From contig JAITJY010000370.1 in NCBI GenBank assembly GCA_031278675.1, forward strand, positions 1-15,406: a stretch of 15,406 nt of DNA. The letters are read 5' to 3'. The stretch's first letter is position 1, and each line of letters starts with the position of its first letter. The translations under genes were made by a program, and so were the position numbers. Shown one piece after another: positions 6,605 through 15,142 of the stretch. The stretch is from Bifidobacteriaceae bacterium (GTDB lineage Bacteria > Actinomycetota > Actinomycetes > Actinomycetales > WQXJ01). The notes under the pieces were generated by a model. It had not been told where the DNA came from, searched no databases, and saw only the letters and a program-made list of their open reading frames with translations.

Positions 6605-8848
6605 ATGCAAAATGTCCTGCTCAACGCCGCGGAGGTGGCCCTGGCCGAGCTTGCAGCGGCGAGCCGTACCATCCCCTGCGGCGTTGTGCTCGGCGCCCCC
6701 CTCCGAGTGGGAGCACGGCTCTACAACTGCGGCATCGTGATTGCCGGCGGCCGTATCTTGGGCGCGGTTCCCAAGTCCTACCTGCCGAATTACCGGGAGT
6801 TCTACGAGCACCGGCAGTTCGCCTCGGGCCTGGGCGTGCGGGCCACGGTCCAGGTGGGTGGCCATCAGGTGACGGTCTCGCCCCGTCAGCTATTCGAGTT
6901 CACCTTGCCCGATGCCGTCCCTCCCACCTCCCAGCCCCTCCCCCCGGCCCAGCGTCCGGACGAGCCGCCCCCCGGCCCGGCCAACCAGCCGCCCGGCTTG
7001 CCCGACGAGCTGCCTGGCTTGTCCACCGAGCTGCCTGGCTTGCCCAATGAGTCGCCTGGCTTGCCCACCGAGTTGCCCGGCCCGGCCACCGAGTTGCCCG
7101 GCCCGGCCAGATTTGTGCTGGGGGTCGAGGTCTGCGAGGACCTGTGGGTGCCGCTCAGCCCGGGGGCAGAGGCGGCCCTGGCCGGGGCCGAGGTGATCGC
7201 GAACCTGTCCTCCAGCCCGATCACCGTCGCCAAATCACGCGAGCGGGCCAGCCTGGCCGGCGCCCAGAGCGCCAAGCTGATCTGCGGTTACGTCTATGCC
7301 GCGAGCGGCGCCGGCGAATCCTCCACAGACCTCAGTTGGGACGGCCAGACCCTGGTCTTCGAGCGCGGCGAACTCCTGGCCGAGGGGCCGCGCTTCGCCA
7401 CCGGACCGGTTCTGACGCTGACGGACCTGGATTTGGCGGTGATCCGCCAAGACCGCCTGCGCCAGGGCACCTTCGACGACAACCGCGTCGCGCACCACGC
7501 CCGGACCGCCGGCTTCGAGGTGATCACGGCGTCGTTCCCGCCGCCCCCCAGCCCCACCACCGTTCCCGTTGCCTCGCCCGCTGGCCCGGTGCCCGTTCCC
7601 GCTCCGGCCACGAATCCGCTCCCCGGTGCGGTTGCCTCGCCCGCCGGCCCGGTGCCCGCTCCCGCTCCGGCCACGAATCCGTCCCCCGGTGCGGTTGCCT
7701 CGCCCGCTGGCCCGGTGCCCGTTCCCGCCGCGCCGCCCCCCAGTCCCCCCGCGTTTGGCCTGGTGAGGGCCATACCGCGGTTCCCGTTTGTGCCGGATGA
7801 TCCGGCGCGTCAGGACCAGGACTGTTACGAGGCGTACAACATCCAGGTCAGCGCATTGATGCAGCGGTTGGCGGCGATTGGCGAGCCGAAGATTGTGATC
7901 GGGGTGTCAGGCGGCCTGGATTCGTCGCACGCGCTGATTGTCGCTGCCAAAGCGATGGACAATTTGGGCCGGCCACGCACGGATATTCTGGCATTCACAA
8001 TGCCCGGATTCGGCACCACGGGCGGCACACAACAGAATGCTACTAGATTGTCCCAGGCCCTCGGTGTGACTTTCGAGGAGATTGATATCCGGCCGGCGGC
8101 CAATCTGATGCTGGAGAAGATTGTTCACCCGTTCGCGCACGGTCAACCAGTTTATGACATTACTTTCGAGAACATCCAAGCCGGGCTCCGCACTGATTAT
8201 TTGTTCAGGTTGGCCAACCAACGCGGTGGGATAGTACTGGGTACCGGTGATCTGTCCGAACTGGCGTTGGGCTGGTGTACGTACGGCGTGGGGGACCAAA
8301 TGTCGCATTATAACGCGAATGCGGGCATCCCCAAGACCCTGATTCAATTCCTCATAGCGTGGGTTGTTCAAAGCGGTCAATTCGATAAGGCGGTCGGCGA
8401 TACACTGACCAGAATACTGGACACGGAGATCAGTCCAGAACTGATCCCGCCCGCAGCGGATGGGTCTATTCAATCGACTCAGTTGACCATTGGGCCGTAC
8501 CCGCTGCATGATTTCATGTTGTATTACACACTGCGGTTTGGCCTCAGCCCCAAGGAGATCTATTTCCGCCTGCGCGAAGCGTGGGCGGACCCGGCGCGGG
8601 GAGACTGGCCAGCCGGGGTCAAACCAGGGGATCGCCGGGGTTACACCCCGGCTGACCTGCTCCATTGGATGGAAGTGTTCTACCGGCGGTTCATCGCTGC
8701 GCAATTCAAACGTTCGGCTCTGCCGAACGGGCCGAAGGTGGTCCGGGGCGGATCGCTCTCGCCGCGCGGGGATTGGCGCCAGCCGTCGGACGTGGCCGCC
8801 AGAATCTGGTTGGAGCAGGTGGAATGGCTGAAGGCGACCCAACTATGA
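6605..8848 (+). CDS. nadE: Glutamine-dependent NAD+ synthetase, main part (interrupted gene)
   Basis: Final step of NAD+ synthesis: ATP-dependent amidation of deamido-NAD+, using ammonia released from glutamine. The 747-aa frame holds most of the nitrilase-like domain, with the triad Lys in VPKSYLPNYREFYE (K57) and the Cys in GVEVCEDLWVP (C177). The synthetase domain (about 400-747) has the PP-loop SGGLDSS (from residue 435) and the LGTGDLSELALGWCTYG motif. The first 63 codons of the family protein lie upstream of a TAG, so ATG 6605 starts inside the glutaminase domain and lacks a clear ribosome site. Two insertions are unusual: six proline-rich heptads just before the catalytic Cys, and 21-residue repeats between the domains. 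The synthetase half looks intact and could work with free ammonia. The stop overlaps the next ATG as ATGA. A sequencing error at the TAG would restore a normal gene of about 810 codons. Confidence 0.9.
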   Translation: MQNVLLNAAEVALAELAAASRTIPCGVVLGAPLRVGARLYNCGIVIAGGRILGAVPKSYLPNYREFYEHRQFASGLGVRATVQVGGHQVTVSPRQLFEFTLPDAVPPTSQPLPPAQRPDEPPPGPANQPPGLPDELPGLSTELPGLPNESPGLPTELPGPATELPGPARFVLGVEVCEDLWVPLSPGAEAALAGAEVIANLSSSPITVAKSRERASLAGAQSAKLICGYVYAASGAGESSTDLSWDGQTLVFERGELLAEGPRFATGPVLTLTDLDLAVIRQDRLRQGTFDDNRVAHHARTAGFEVITASFPPPPSPTTVPVASPAGPVPVPAPATNPLPGAVASPAGPVPAPAPATNPSPGAVASPAGPVPVPAAPPPSPPAFGLVRAIPRFPFVPDDPARQDQDCYEAYNIQVSALMQRLAAIGEPKIVIGVSGGLDSSHALIVAAKAMDNLGRPRTDILAFTMPGFGTTGGTQQNATRLSQALGVTFEEIDIRPAANLMLEKIVHPFAHGQPVYDITFENIQAGLRTDYLFRLANQRGGIVLGTGDLSELALGWCTYGVGDQMSHYNANAGIPKTLIQFLIAWVVQSGQFDKAVGDTLTRILDTEISPELIPPAADGSIQSTQLTIGPYPLHDFMLYYTLRFGLSPKEIYFRLREAWADPARGDWPAGVKPGDRRGYTPADLLHWMEVFYRRFIAAQFKRSALPNGPKVVRGGSLSPRGDWRQPSDVAARIWLEQVEWLKATQL
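6986..7111 (+). repeat. 21-bp tandem repeat encoding proline-rich heptads in NadE
   Basis: Six 21-bp units run from 6986, encoding QPPGLPD, ELPGLST, ELPGLPN, ESPGLPT, ELPGPAT and ELPGPAR. The last two units are nearly identical in DNA, indicating recent expansion. They insert about 64 residues between K57 and C177 of the NadE frame, compared with the mycobacterial enzyme. Confidence 0.92.
7568..7728 (+). repeat. 63-bp tandem repeat in the NadE inter-domain linker
   Basis: Two full 63-bp units (7568-7630, 7631-7693) and a partial third (7694-7728) encode VASPAGPVPVPAPATNPLPGA-like blocks of 21 residues. They sit between the glutaminase and synthetase domains and extend a linker that is much shorter in relatives. 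Units differ at a few bases only. Confidence 0.92.
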
Positions 8849-10713
8849 CCCGGGACGCGCCGCAGGTGAACGGTATGGGGCTTCTGCCACCCGAAGGCGA
8901 GCCGTTTGCGCTGATCAGACGCGGTAACTCGCCGGTCGTTGAACTGCTGACGGGCCGGATCGAGGACGTGGCCACGACAGCTGACATCCCGCTGACGGGT
9001 GAAGCGGTGCTGGCCTTGGTGCCGTTCCGGCAGATCGCGGAGCGGGGCTTCGCGGTGGTGGATGACGGCTGCCCGCTCCGCTGCCTGGTCAGCGACCAGC
9101 GGCAGACCATTCCGCTTGACCGGCTCCTCGCTGAACTCCCCACCGAGGCGCCGGCGTTCGAGGCGCACGGCTTCGACATCGCGGACGCGGATTATGCGGA
9201 ACAAGTCAAGACGGTCATTGCGGAGGAGATTGGGCAGGGCGAAGGCGCGAACTTTGTCCTGCACCGTTCTTTTAGAGGCCGCACGGCGGCGAGCCCGCGC
9301 GACGCGGTTGTGAGCTGGTTGGCGGCGCTGCTCCGCACTGAACAAGGGGCGTATTGGACCTACGCGGTGTGCACGGACGGCGTGGCGTTGGCGGGTGCCA
9401 GCCCGGAGCGTCACGTGACCGTTAAGGCTGGTGTGGTCACAATGAACCCGATCTCCGGGACGTACCGCCACCCGGCCAGCGGACCAACTGTTGAAGGAAT
9501 GCTCGCATTCCTGACCGACTCCAAAGAAGTCGATGAACTTTTCATGGTGGTCGACGAGGAGCTCAAACTGATGAGCGCCATCTGCCCCTCGGGCGGCCGC
9601 GTGATTGGGCCGTACCTCAAGCCGATGAGCCAGGTGACCCACACGGAATACCTGCTAGAAGGCTTGACGGAGGCCGATCCGCGCGACGTGCTACGTAGCA
9701 CCATGTTCGCCCCGACGGTGACGGGCGCACCAATGGAGAACGCCTGTGCGGTGATTGCCCGCCGCGAGGCCCGCCCCCGCGGCTATTACGCGGGCGTCAT
9801 GGCGCTGTTCGAGCCCGGTCCCGCCGGCACCTGGGACCTCGATTCCCCGATCATGATCCGCACGGCTTACATCTCGCCCGATGGCGCCGTTTCAGTTCCC
9901 GCCGGCGCCACCTTGGTCCGCCACTCCGACCCGTTCAGCGAGGTCGCGGAGACGCGCACCAAAGCCGCCGGGGTCCTGACCGCGATAGGCGCCCTGCCGC
10001 CCGCGCCCGATGCCGTCCCGCCGCCCGCGCCCACCGCTGGACCCGCCCGCACCCCGGCCGAAGTCGCTGCGTCACCCAAGGTCAAGGCCACTTTGCTGTA
10101 CCGCAATGAGCGTTTGGCGCCGTTCTGGCTGCGCCCGCAAGCGGCCGGTGGAGCACCGCTGAGCGGGCTAGAGGCGGTGATTGTCGACGCGGCAGATCAT
10201 TTCTCGCAAATGTTGGCTCATCAACTCCGGCGCCTGGGCGCCACCGCGCGGGTGGTGTCCTGGCGGGACTTCGAGCCGGGCGCTGAAGACCTGGTGATTC
10301 CCGGTCCTGGCCCAGGCGACCCGAGCGGCAACGCGGGGCGGATTGTGCGGCTGCGAGACGTCATCGTGCAACGGGTGGCGGAGGCGAAACCGATGCTGGC
10401 GGTCTGTTTGTCCCACCAAATCCTGGCGCATACGCTGGGGCTGGGGCTGCGGCGGCTGACCCGTCCACACCAAGGTGAACAACTCACGGACGAACTGTTT
10501 GGGCAGGTCACAACGCTCGGCTACTACAACACGTTCACGGCGGTGGCGCCACTCGAGGTGCCCGGTGGGCTGGAAGTGGTGCGGCGGCGCGGCACGGATG
10601 AGGTGATTGCGCTGCGGGGCCGGCGGTTCGCGTCGCTGCAAGGCCACCCGGAATCGGCGCTGTCCACGGACGGGATCGACTTGCTGGCGCGGCTCATCCC
10701 GGCGCTGACGTGA
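8845..10713 (+). CDS. PhzE-like ADIC/anthranilate synthase with fused glutamine amidotransferase
   Basis: Converts chorismate plus glutamine-derived ammonia to 2-amino-2-deoxyisochorismate (PhzE-type) or anthranilate. It has 622 aa from ATG 8845. The chorismate domain (about 110-382) contains MNPISGTYRHP (200-210), ELFMVVDEELKLMSAICP (231-248), THTEYLLEG and FAPTVTGAP, all very PhzE-like. A Pro/Ala-rich linker (383-412) leads to a class I amidotransferase (413-622) with GPGPGDP, nucleophile C521 in AVCLSHQ, and H601 and E603 in GHPES. The order, length and AVCLSHQ match PhzE better than separate TrpE/TrpG. The start overlaps the nadE stop as ATGA; ATG 8824 with GGAG eight bases upstream is the alternative. 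No other phenazine genes are in the window, so the product's fate is unknown. Confidence 0.88.
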   Translation: MTRDAPQVNGMGLLPPEGEPFALIRRGNSPVVELLTGRIEDVATTADIPLTGEAVLALVPFRQIAERGFAVVDDGCPLRCLVSDQRQTIPLDRLLAELPTEAPAFEAHGFDIADADYAEQVKTVIAEEIGQGEGANFVLHRSFRGRTAASPRDAVVSWLAALLRTEQGAYWTYAVCTDGVALAGASPERHVTVKAGVVTMNPISGTYRHPASGPTVEGMLAFLTDSKEVDELFMVVDEELKLMSAICPSGGRVIGPYLKPMSQVTHTEYLLEGLTEADPRDVLRSTMFAPTVTGAPMENACAVIARREARPRGYYAGVMALFEPGPAGTWDLDSPIMIRTAYISPDGAVSVPAGATLVRHSDPFSEVAETRTKAAGVLTAIGALPPAPDAVPPPAPTAGPARTPAEVAASPKVKATLLYRNERLAPFWLRPQAAGGAPLSGLEAVIVDAADHFSQMLAHQLRRLGATARVVSWRDFEPGAEDLVIPGPGPGDPSGNAGRIVRLRDVIVQRVAEAKPMLAVCLSHQILAHTLGLGLRRLTRPHQGEQLTDELFGQVTTLGYYNTFTAVAPLEVPGGLEVVRRRGTDEVIALRGRRFASLQGHPESALSTDGIDLLARLIPALT

Positions 10714-10785
10714 AAAATATTCGTACAGGGGGCGTTACTCGGCGTGAACGGGGCAACAATTTGGATACGGGCGCCTGCCGGGTCG

Positions 10786-10812
10786 TTGGGTGTCAGTACT
10801 CACATCTATGAT
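10786..10812 (+). promoter_or_regulatory. Candidate promoter of the BMP transporter operon
   Basis: In the 151-bp gap before the lipoprotein gene, TTGGGT (10786-10791) and TATGAT (10807-10812) could be -35 and -10 boxes. The spacer is 15 bp, short of ideal. An imperfect inverted repeat (GCCGGGCT/AGCTCGGC) follows in the leader near 10820-10837. No clear terminator for the preceding gene is visible in this gap. Confidence 0.35.
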
Positions 10813-10864
10813 TGTCGGATGCCGGGCTAAGCTCGGCCAGAAGAATCTGGAGTAAGGGGTTTCA

Positions 10865-11941
10865 ATGAGGAAGATATATTCGGTATTGGCGCTCGCGACC
10901 GCGACGGCTCTAGCGTTGGGGGCGTGTGGCGACCCGGACGACCCGGGCACCACTGGCGGCAACTCGGGCGCGCCAGCGGGCGGCGGGAGCGACTACAAGG
11001 CCTGCATGGTCTCTGACCAGGGCGGCTTTGACGACAGGTCGTTCAACCAGTCAACCCACGACGGCCTACTGGCAGCCGAGAAGGACCTCGGAATCGAGGT
11101 ACAAGCACTAGAGTCCAAAGACGTCAACGATTTCGCACCAAACATCGAAACGTTACTCAGCGCGAACTGCGATCTGATCATCACTGTCGGGTTCATCCTG
11201 GCGGAGGCCACGGCAACTGCGGCCGAAGCGAACCCAGACGTGAACTTCGCGATCGTGGATGACAATTCGATCACGAAGGACAACGTCAAGTCGGTTGTCT
11301 ACGCCACGCAGGAAGCTGGCTATCTGGCGGGCTACGCGGCCGCTTCGTATTCGAAGACCGGCAAGGTTGGCACCTTCGGCGGGATGAACATCCCCACAGT
11401 GACCATCTTTATGGATGGGTACGCTGATGGCGTCGCCCGGTATAACACCGACAAGGGCAAGAACGTCGAGGTCATTGGCTGGAACAAGGCAACGCAGGAG
11501 GGCCTGTTCACTGGCGACTTCGAGGATGTTGCTAAGGGCAAGACCACCAGTGAGACGATCATTGCGCAGGGCGCTGACGTGATCATGCCGGTGGCCGGCC
11601 CGGTGGGTGGCGGTGCGGCTGCAGCCGCGAAGGATGCCGGCAATGTCGCAATTGTGTGGGTGGATGCCGATGGCTATGAGACCACCGAATACAAGGAGGT
11701 CATGTTGACTTCTGTGATGAAACTGATGGGGGAGGCCGTTGCCGACATCATCAAGGACGCCATGGAAGGTAAGTTCAGCTCCGACGCCTATGTCGGCACA
11801 CTGGCGAATGGTGGTGTTACGATCGCTCCGTTCCATGATTTCGACTCCAGCATTTCCCAGGAAACTAAAGACGAGATCGAAAACCTGAAGGGACAGATTG
11901 TCAGTGGCGAACTCAAGATTGAGTCGCCGTCTGCTCCATGA
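10865..11941 (+). CDS. BMP-family ABC transporter substrate-binding lipoprotein
   Basis: Extracellular, lipid-anchored binding protein of the basic membrane protein (BMP) family, 358 aa, which usually captures nucleosides for import. A signal peptide (1-20) ends in the lipobox LGAC, with C21 the lipidated residue. A Gly/Ser/Pro-rich tether (22-42) follows. The mature domain opens with MVSDQGGFDDRSFNQ (48-62), a strong BMP signature. Later segments ITVGFILAEA, VGTFGGMNIPTV and VAGPVGGGAAAAAKD fit the family fold. The start ATG follows GGAG and AAGGGG within 15 bases. First gene of the operon; a strong hairpin follows its stop, before the ATPase gene. The actual ligand cannot be read from the sequence; purine nucleosides are the usual one, and some BMP relatives bind other compounds. 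Confidence 0.9.
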   Translation: MRKIYSVLALATATALALGACGDPDDPGTTGGNSGAPAGGGSDYKACMVSDQGGFDDRSFNQSTHDGLLAAEKDLGIEVQALESKDVNDFAPNIETLLSANCDLIITVGFILAEATATAAEANPDVNFAIVDDNSITKDNVKSVVYATQEAGYLAGYAAASYSKTGKVGTFGGMNIPTVTIFMDGYADGVARYNTDKGKNVEVIGWNKATQEGLFTGDFEDVAKGKTTSETIIAQGADVIMPVAGPVGGGAAAAAKDAGNVAIVWVDADGYETTEYKEVMLTSVMKLMGEAVADIIKDAMEGKFSSDAYVGTLANGGVTIAPFHDFDSSISQETKDEIENLKGQIVSGELKIESPSAP

Positions 11942-11957
11942 CCTGAAGCGGGTTTAG

Positions 11958-12010
11958 TGACATGTCACGGCTCCGGGCGGTGTTTGGCCGGCCCGGGCCG
12001 TGCCATGTCA
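11958..12010 (+). promoter_or_regulatory. Strong intercistronic hairpin after the binding-protein gene
   Basis: The left arm 11958-11978 (TGACATG...CCGGGC) pairs with 11991-12010 over about 20 bp, with one mismatch, one bulge and a 12-base loop. It begins 16 bp after the lipoprotein stop. The following bases are A/T-rich but not a T run, so it is not a classical intrinsic terminator. Hairpins at this position often protect the upstream message or attenuate the downstream genes, giving excess binding protein over membrane components. Confidence 0.7.
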
Positions 12011-12107
12011 AACATTTATTTGTTGGGCCAGGGACCGCTGAGCGGTGTGGGCGCCGTGGCTGGCAACAAAATCCGATGCACCAGTGGACATCCAAGGAGT
12101 GCAGCTA

Positions 12108-13706
12108 ATGCGCCTCGATTTGCAGGGAATTTCGAAGCGGTTCGGCGATTTTTACGCTAACCGTGATATTAGCATTACCGTAGGGCCCGGGGAAATACAT
12201 GCTCTGTTAGGTGAAAACGGAGCCGGTAAATCAACGTTGATGAACGTGCTTTACGGTTTATACCAGCCCGATGCCGGCCAGATTGTCCTCGACGGGTCTC
12301 CCGTTAAGTTCAGCTCACCGAGGGATGCGATGGCGGCGGGGATCGGTATGGTTCACCAACATTTTATGTTGGTCCCTGTCTTCACAGTGGCCGAGAACGT
12401 GGTTTTGGGCCATGAGCCCATCCGGGGTCCGGATTTGATTGACGTCAAGGCGGCCAAGGCGTTGGTGCGGCGGATTTCGGGCGAGTTCAAGTTCGATGTC
12501 GACCCGGATGCCTACGTTGAGAATCTGCCTGTTGGCGTGCAGCAACGCGTCGAGATCATCAAGGCGCTGTCGACCGAGGCGAAGATCCTGATCCTGGACG
12601 AACCGACGGCAGTGTTGACGCCGCAAGAAACCGATGAATTGCTCGGGATTATGCGCCAACTCGCTGATCGCGGGACCTCGATCGTGTTTATCACGCATAA
12701 GCTTCGCGAGGTGCGGGCCGTGGCGGACAAGATCACGGTGATCCGGTTAGGCCGGGTTGTCGGTAACTGCCGGCCGACGGATTCACCAGCGGAATTGGCC
12801 TCACTGATGGTTGGCCGCCCGGTGGAACTGGGTTCTGGGAAACAGCCGCCCAAGCTGGGTGATGTGGCACTGCGGGTAGAAGGCGTCAACTTGGTTTCTG
12901 CGAGTGGGGCCGCCGAGTTGACGGATATTTCCTTGGATGTGCGTGGCGGTGAGATTCTGGCCTTGGCTGGCGTTCAAGGCAACGGCCAAACAGTGCTGGT
13001 TGAAACCCTCATTGGTTTGCGGAAACCCACTGCCGGGAGTAGTAAGCTAAATGGTGAGGAATTGGGTGGGCGGAGTGTACGCCAGGTGTTAGGGGCCGGG
13101 GTGGGATATGTCCCGGAGGATCGTAGCCGAGACGGCATGATTAGTGCCTTGTCGATCGCCGAGAACTTGGTGCTGGACCAGTTTGACAGGCCGCCGTTTG
13201 GCCATTTTGGGGCTCTTGACGTCAAGGCGATCAACCAGAATGCCACCACCCAGATCAAGGCGTTCGACGTGCGCGCCGGGTCTGCCCTGGACCCGATTTC
13301 TACCCTGTCCGGTGGCAATGCGCAAAAGGTTATTCTGGCGCGGGAACTGAGCCGCGAGTTGCGGCTCTTGATAGCCGCTAATCCGACACGCGGCCTGGAT
13401 GTGGGCTCAATCGAAACTGTTCACGCTGAAATCTTGGAAGAGCGGAACAAGGGCATTCCTGTGATTGTCGCCTCGACCGAACTCGATGAGATCGCCGCAC
13501 TGGCTGACCGCATCGCGGTGATGTACCGCGGCCGGATTCTGGGGGTGGTTCCCGGCGACACGCCGCGTGAGGTGCTTGGCTTGATGATGGCCGGCGTGCC
13601 CCTTGAGGCCGCCCAGGCGGGGCAGGGAGCAGCCCCGGACCAGGCAGCGGACAGCGCTCACCCGCCCGCCTCAGCGGCGCCGACAGTGGAAGGCGGTGCG
13701 GCATGA
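12108..13706 (+). CDS. BMP/nucleoside-type ABC transporter, double ATPase
   Basis: Energy-coupling subunit of 532 aa with two fused nucleotide-binding domains. Domain 1 has Walker A GENGAGKST (35-43), LPVGVQQRVEI in place of the classical LSGGQ, and Walker B LILDEPT (161-167). Domain 2 (about 255-495) has a degenerate Walker A, GVQGNGQT, with Q294 in place of Lys, an intact signature SGGNAQK (401-407), and IAANPTRGLD where Walker B acids are lost. This asymmetry is normal for the RbsA/BMP-type ATPases, where only one site hydrolyses ATP well. The Ala/Pro-rich tail after about 500 is lineage-specific. Start ATG 12108 has AAGGAG eight bases upstream; the frame is open to 12045 but without similarity. 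Its stop overlaps the permease start as ATGA. Confidence 0.92.
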   Translation: MRLDLQGISKRFGDFYANRDISITVGPGEIHALLGENGAGKSTLMNVLYGLYQPDAGQIVLDGSPVKFSSPRDAMAAGIGMVHQHFMLVPVFTVAENVVLGHEPIRGPDLIDVKAAKALVRRISGEFKFDVDPDAYVENLPVGVQQRVEIIKALSTEAKILILDEPTAVLTPQETDELLGIMRQLADRGTSIVFITHKLREVRAVADKITVIRLGRVVGNCRPTDSPAELASLMVGRPVELGSGKQPPKLGDVALRVEGVNLVSASGAAELTDISLDVRGGEILALAGVQGNGQTVLVETLIGLRKPTAGSSKLNGEELGGRSVRQVLGAGVGYVPEDRSRDGMISALSIAENLVLDQFDRPPFGHFGALDVKAINQNATTQIKAFDVRAGSALDPISTLSGGNAQKVILARELSRELRLLIAANPTRGLDVGSIETVHAEILEERNKGIPVIVASTELDEIAALADRIAVMYRGRILGVVPGDTPREVLGLMMAGVPLEAAQAGQGAAPDQAADSAHPPASAAPTVEGGAA

Positions 13707-15142
13707 CCAACTCCGGCATTCCGGGTGACACCCCGGCTAACACCCCGGCTAACACTCCGCCTAGCAACTGCGCTGATCCTCCGGCCGGCGCCTCAGGGAC
13801 CGGCGCCTCAGGGATTAGTCCGGGCGCCGAGGACCTGGCTCTTCAGGAACCGTCCAGCGGAGCGCAAGAGCAAGGCGAACTCAGCACAGTGGCGCAGGTG
13901 GACCCGGCGGAGATACCGCCGGGACGCTTCACCCTGGCGCTGAAGGAGATTCTGGCCGGCTCGTGGTTGTTGTCGGTTCTGGCAGTGGTGCTCGCGTTGC
14001 TGATTGGGGCAATCTTGATTGCCGCGTCCAACCCAGACGTCCAGCGCACGGCGGGCTATTTGTTGGCGCGCCCCGGCGACTTCTTTGTCGCCGTGTGGGA
14101 TGTGGTTTCGCGGGCGTATGTGGCGCTGTTCCAGGGCGCAGTGTTCAACTTCGAGGCGAACAACTTCACCAGGGCGATCAAGCCGCTGACGAACACATTG
14201 ACCGCCTCGGCGCCGCTGATTTTCGCTGGTCTGGGCCTCGCGATCGGGTTCAGAGCGGGCCTGTTCAACATTGGCGCCCAGGGACAAATCATTCTCGGCT
14301 CGATTTTTGCGGCCTGGCTCGGCTTCGCCTTGCACTTGCCGCCGGGCATCCACCTCCTGGTGGTAGCGTTCGGCGCGCTGGCCGGCGGGGCATTGTGGGG
14401 CTTTATCCCGGGCATCCTCAAGGCCCGCACCGGTGCCAACGAGGTCATTGTCACAATCATGTTGAACTGGATCGCCGTCTACGGCGTGTCCTATCTGTTG
14501 ACCCTCGACGCCTTCCAGCGGCCGGGCAGCAACAACCCGCAATCCCCATTGATCGACCAAAACGCACAATTCCCCCTGATTTTGGGTTCGCAGTTCAACA
14601 CGCACTTGGGCTTCTTGCTGGCGCTGGTCGCCGCTGTGGGGGTGTGGTGGTTGATGGAGCGGTCGACTCTTGGCTTGCGCTTTAGAGCGCTGGGTCTCAA
14701 CCCGGCAGCGGCCAAGACTGCGGGCATCAACACGGATCGCTGCTATGTGTGGGCCATGATGATTGCCGGCGGACTGGCTGGGCTGGCCGGCTCGGCGCAA
14801 ATCCAGGGCACAGAGCGGTTCCTCACGGCGAATATCGCCGGTTCGTTCGGTTTCGACGCGATCACGGTGGCACTGCTCGGCCGTTCCCGGGCGCTGGGCA
14901 CCGTCCTCGCGGGGCTACTGTTCGGCGGGTTGAAGGCCGGGTCCTACGCCATGCAGGTGGTGACCAACTCGGTTGATGTGGTGCTGGTTCTCCAGTCCGT
15001 GATTGTGCTGTTCATTGCTGCTCCGCCGCTGATCAGAGCCATTTTCCGGCTACCTGACCCGGAGGCTGTGCACCGCGCCAAGTTGGCCGCAGCCAGCGTG
15101 GACCGAAGGCAACGGCCGCGGCGTAAGGAGGTGGCGTCATGA
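13703..15142 (+). CDS. BMP/nucleoside-type ABC transporter permease
   Basis: Membrane subunit of the BMP-class importer, 479 aa, in the branched-chain/ribose-type permease family. The first 75 residues are low-complexity and presumably cytoplasmic, with TPAN repeats encoded by repeated ACCCCGGCTAAC units. Hydrophobic segments follow from about 88 to 447. Conserved family stretches include FNIGAQGQI (188-196) and GANEVIVTIMLNWIA (244-258); LGLNPAAAKTAGIN (330-343) matches the cytoplasmic loop that docks on the ATPase. A basic tail ends the protein. The gene overlaps the ATPase by 4 bp and the next frame by 4 bp, so translation is probably coupled. The long N-terminal extension is unusual; typical relatives are about 350-430 aa. 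Confidence 0.9.
   Translation: MTNSGIPGDTPANTPANTPPSNCADPPAGASGTGASGISPGAEDLALQEPSSGAQEQGELSTVAQVDPAEIPPGRFTLALKEILAGSWLLSVLAVVLALLIGAILIAASNPDVQRTAGYLLARPGDFFVAVWDVVSRAYVALFQGAVFNFEANNFTRAIKPLTNTLTASAPLIFAGLGLAIGFRAGLFNIGAQGQIILGSIFAAWLGFALHLPPGIHLLVVAFGALAGGALWGFIPGILKARTGANEVIVTIMLNWIAVYGVSYLLTLDAFQRPGSNNPQSPLIDQNAQFPLILGSQFNTHLGFLLALVAAVGVWWLMERSTLGLRFRALGLNPAAAKTAGINTDRCYVWAMMIAGGLAGLAGSAQIQGTERFLTANIAGSFGFDAITVALLGRSRALGTVLAGLLFGGLKAGSYAMQVVTNSVDVVLVLQSVIVLFIAAPPLIRAIFRLPDPEAVHRAKLAAASVDRRQRPRRKEVAS

Noticed and set aside
7907..8842. 311-aa minus-strand open frame
   Set aside because: Antisense to the NadE synthetase domain, whose PP-loop and conserved motifs establish the plus-strand frame.
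8680..9642. 320-aa minus-strand open frame
   Set aside because: Antisense to the PhzE-like chorismate domain; Arg/His-rich shadow translation with no recognisable domain.
11958..12010. Intrinsic terminator ending the transporter transcript
   Set aside because: The stem is strong, but no T tract follows and the ATPase and permease genes of the same system continue downstream without a visible promoter.
13808..14800. 330-aa minus-strand open frame
   Set aside because: It is antisense to the clearly recognisable permease and has Arg/Gln-rich shadow composition, with no ribosome site or motif.
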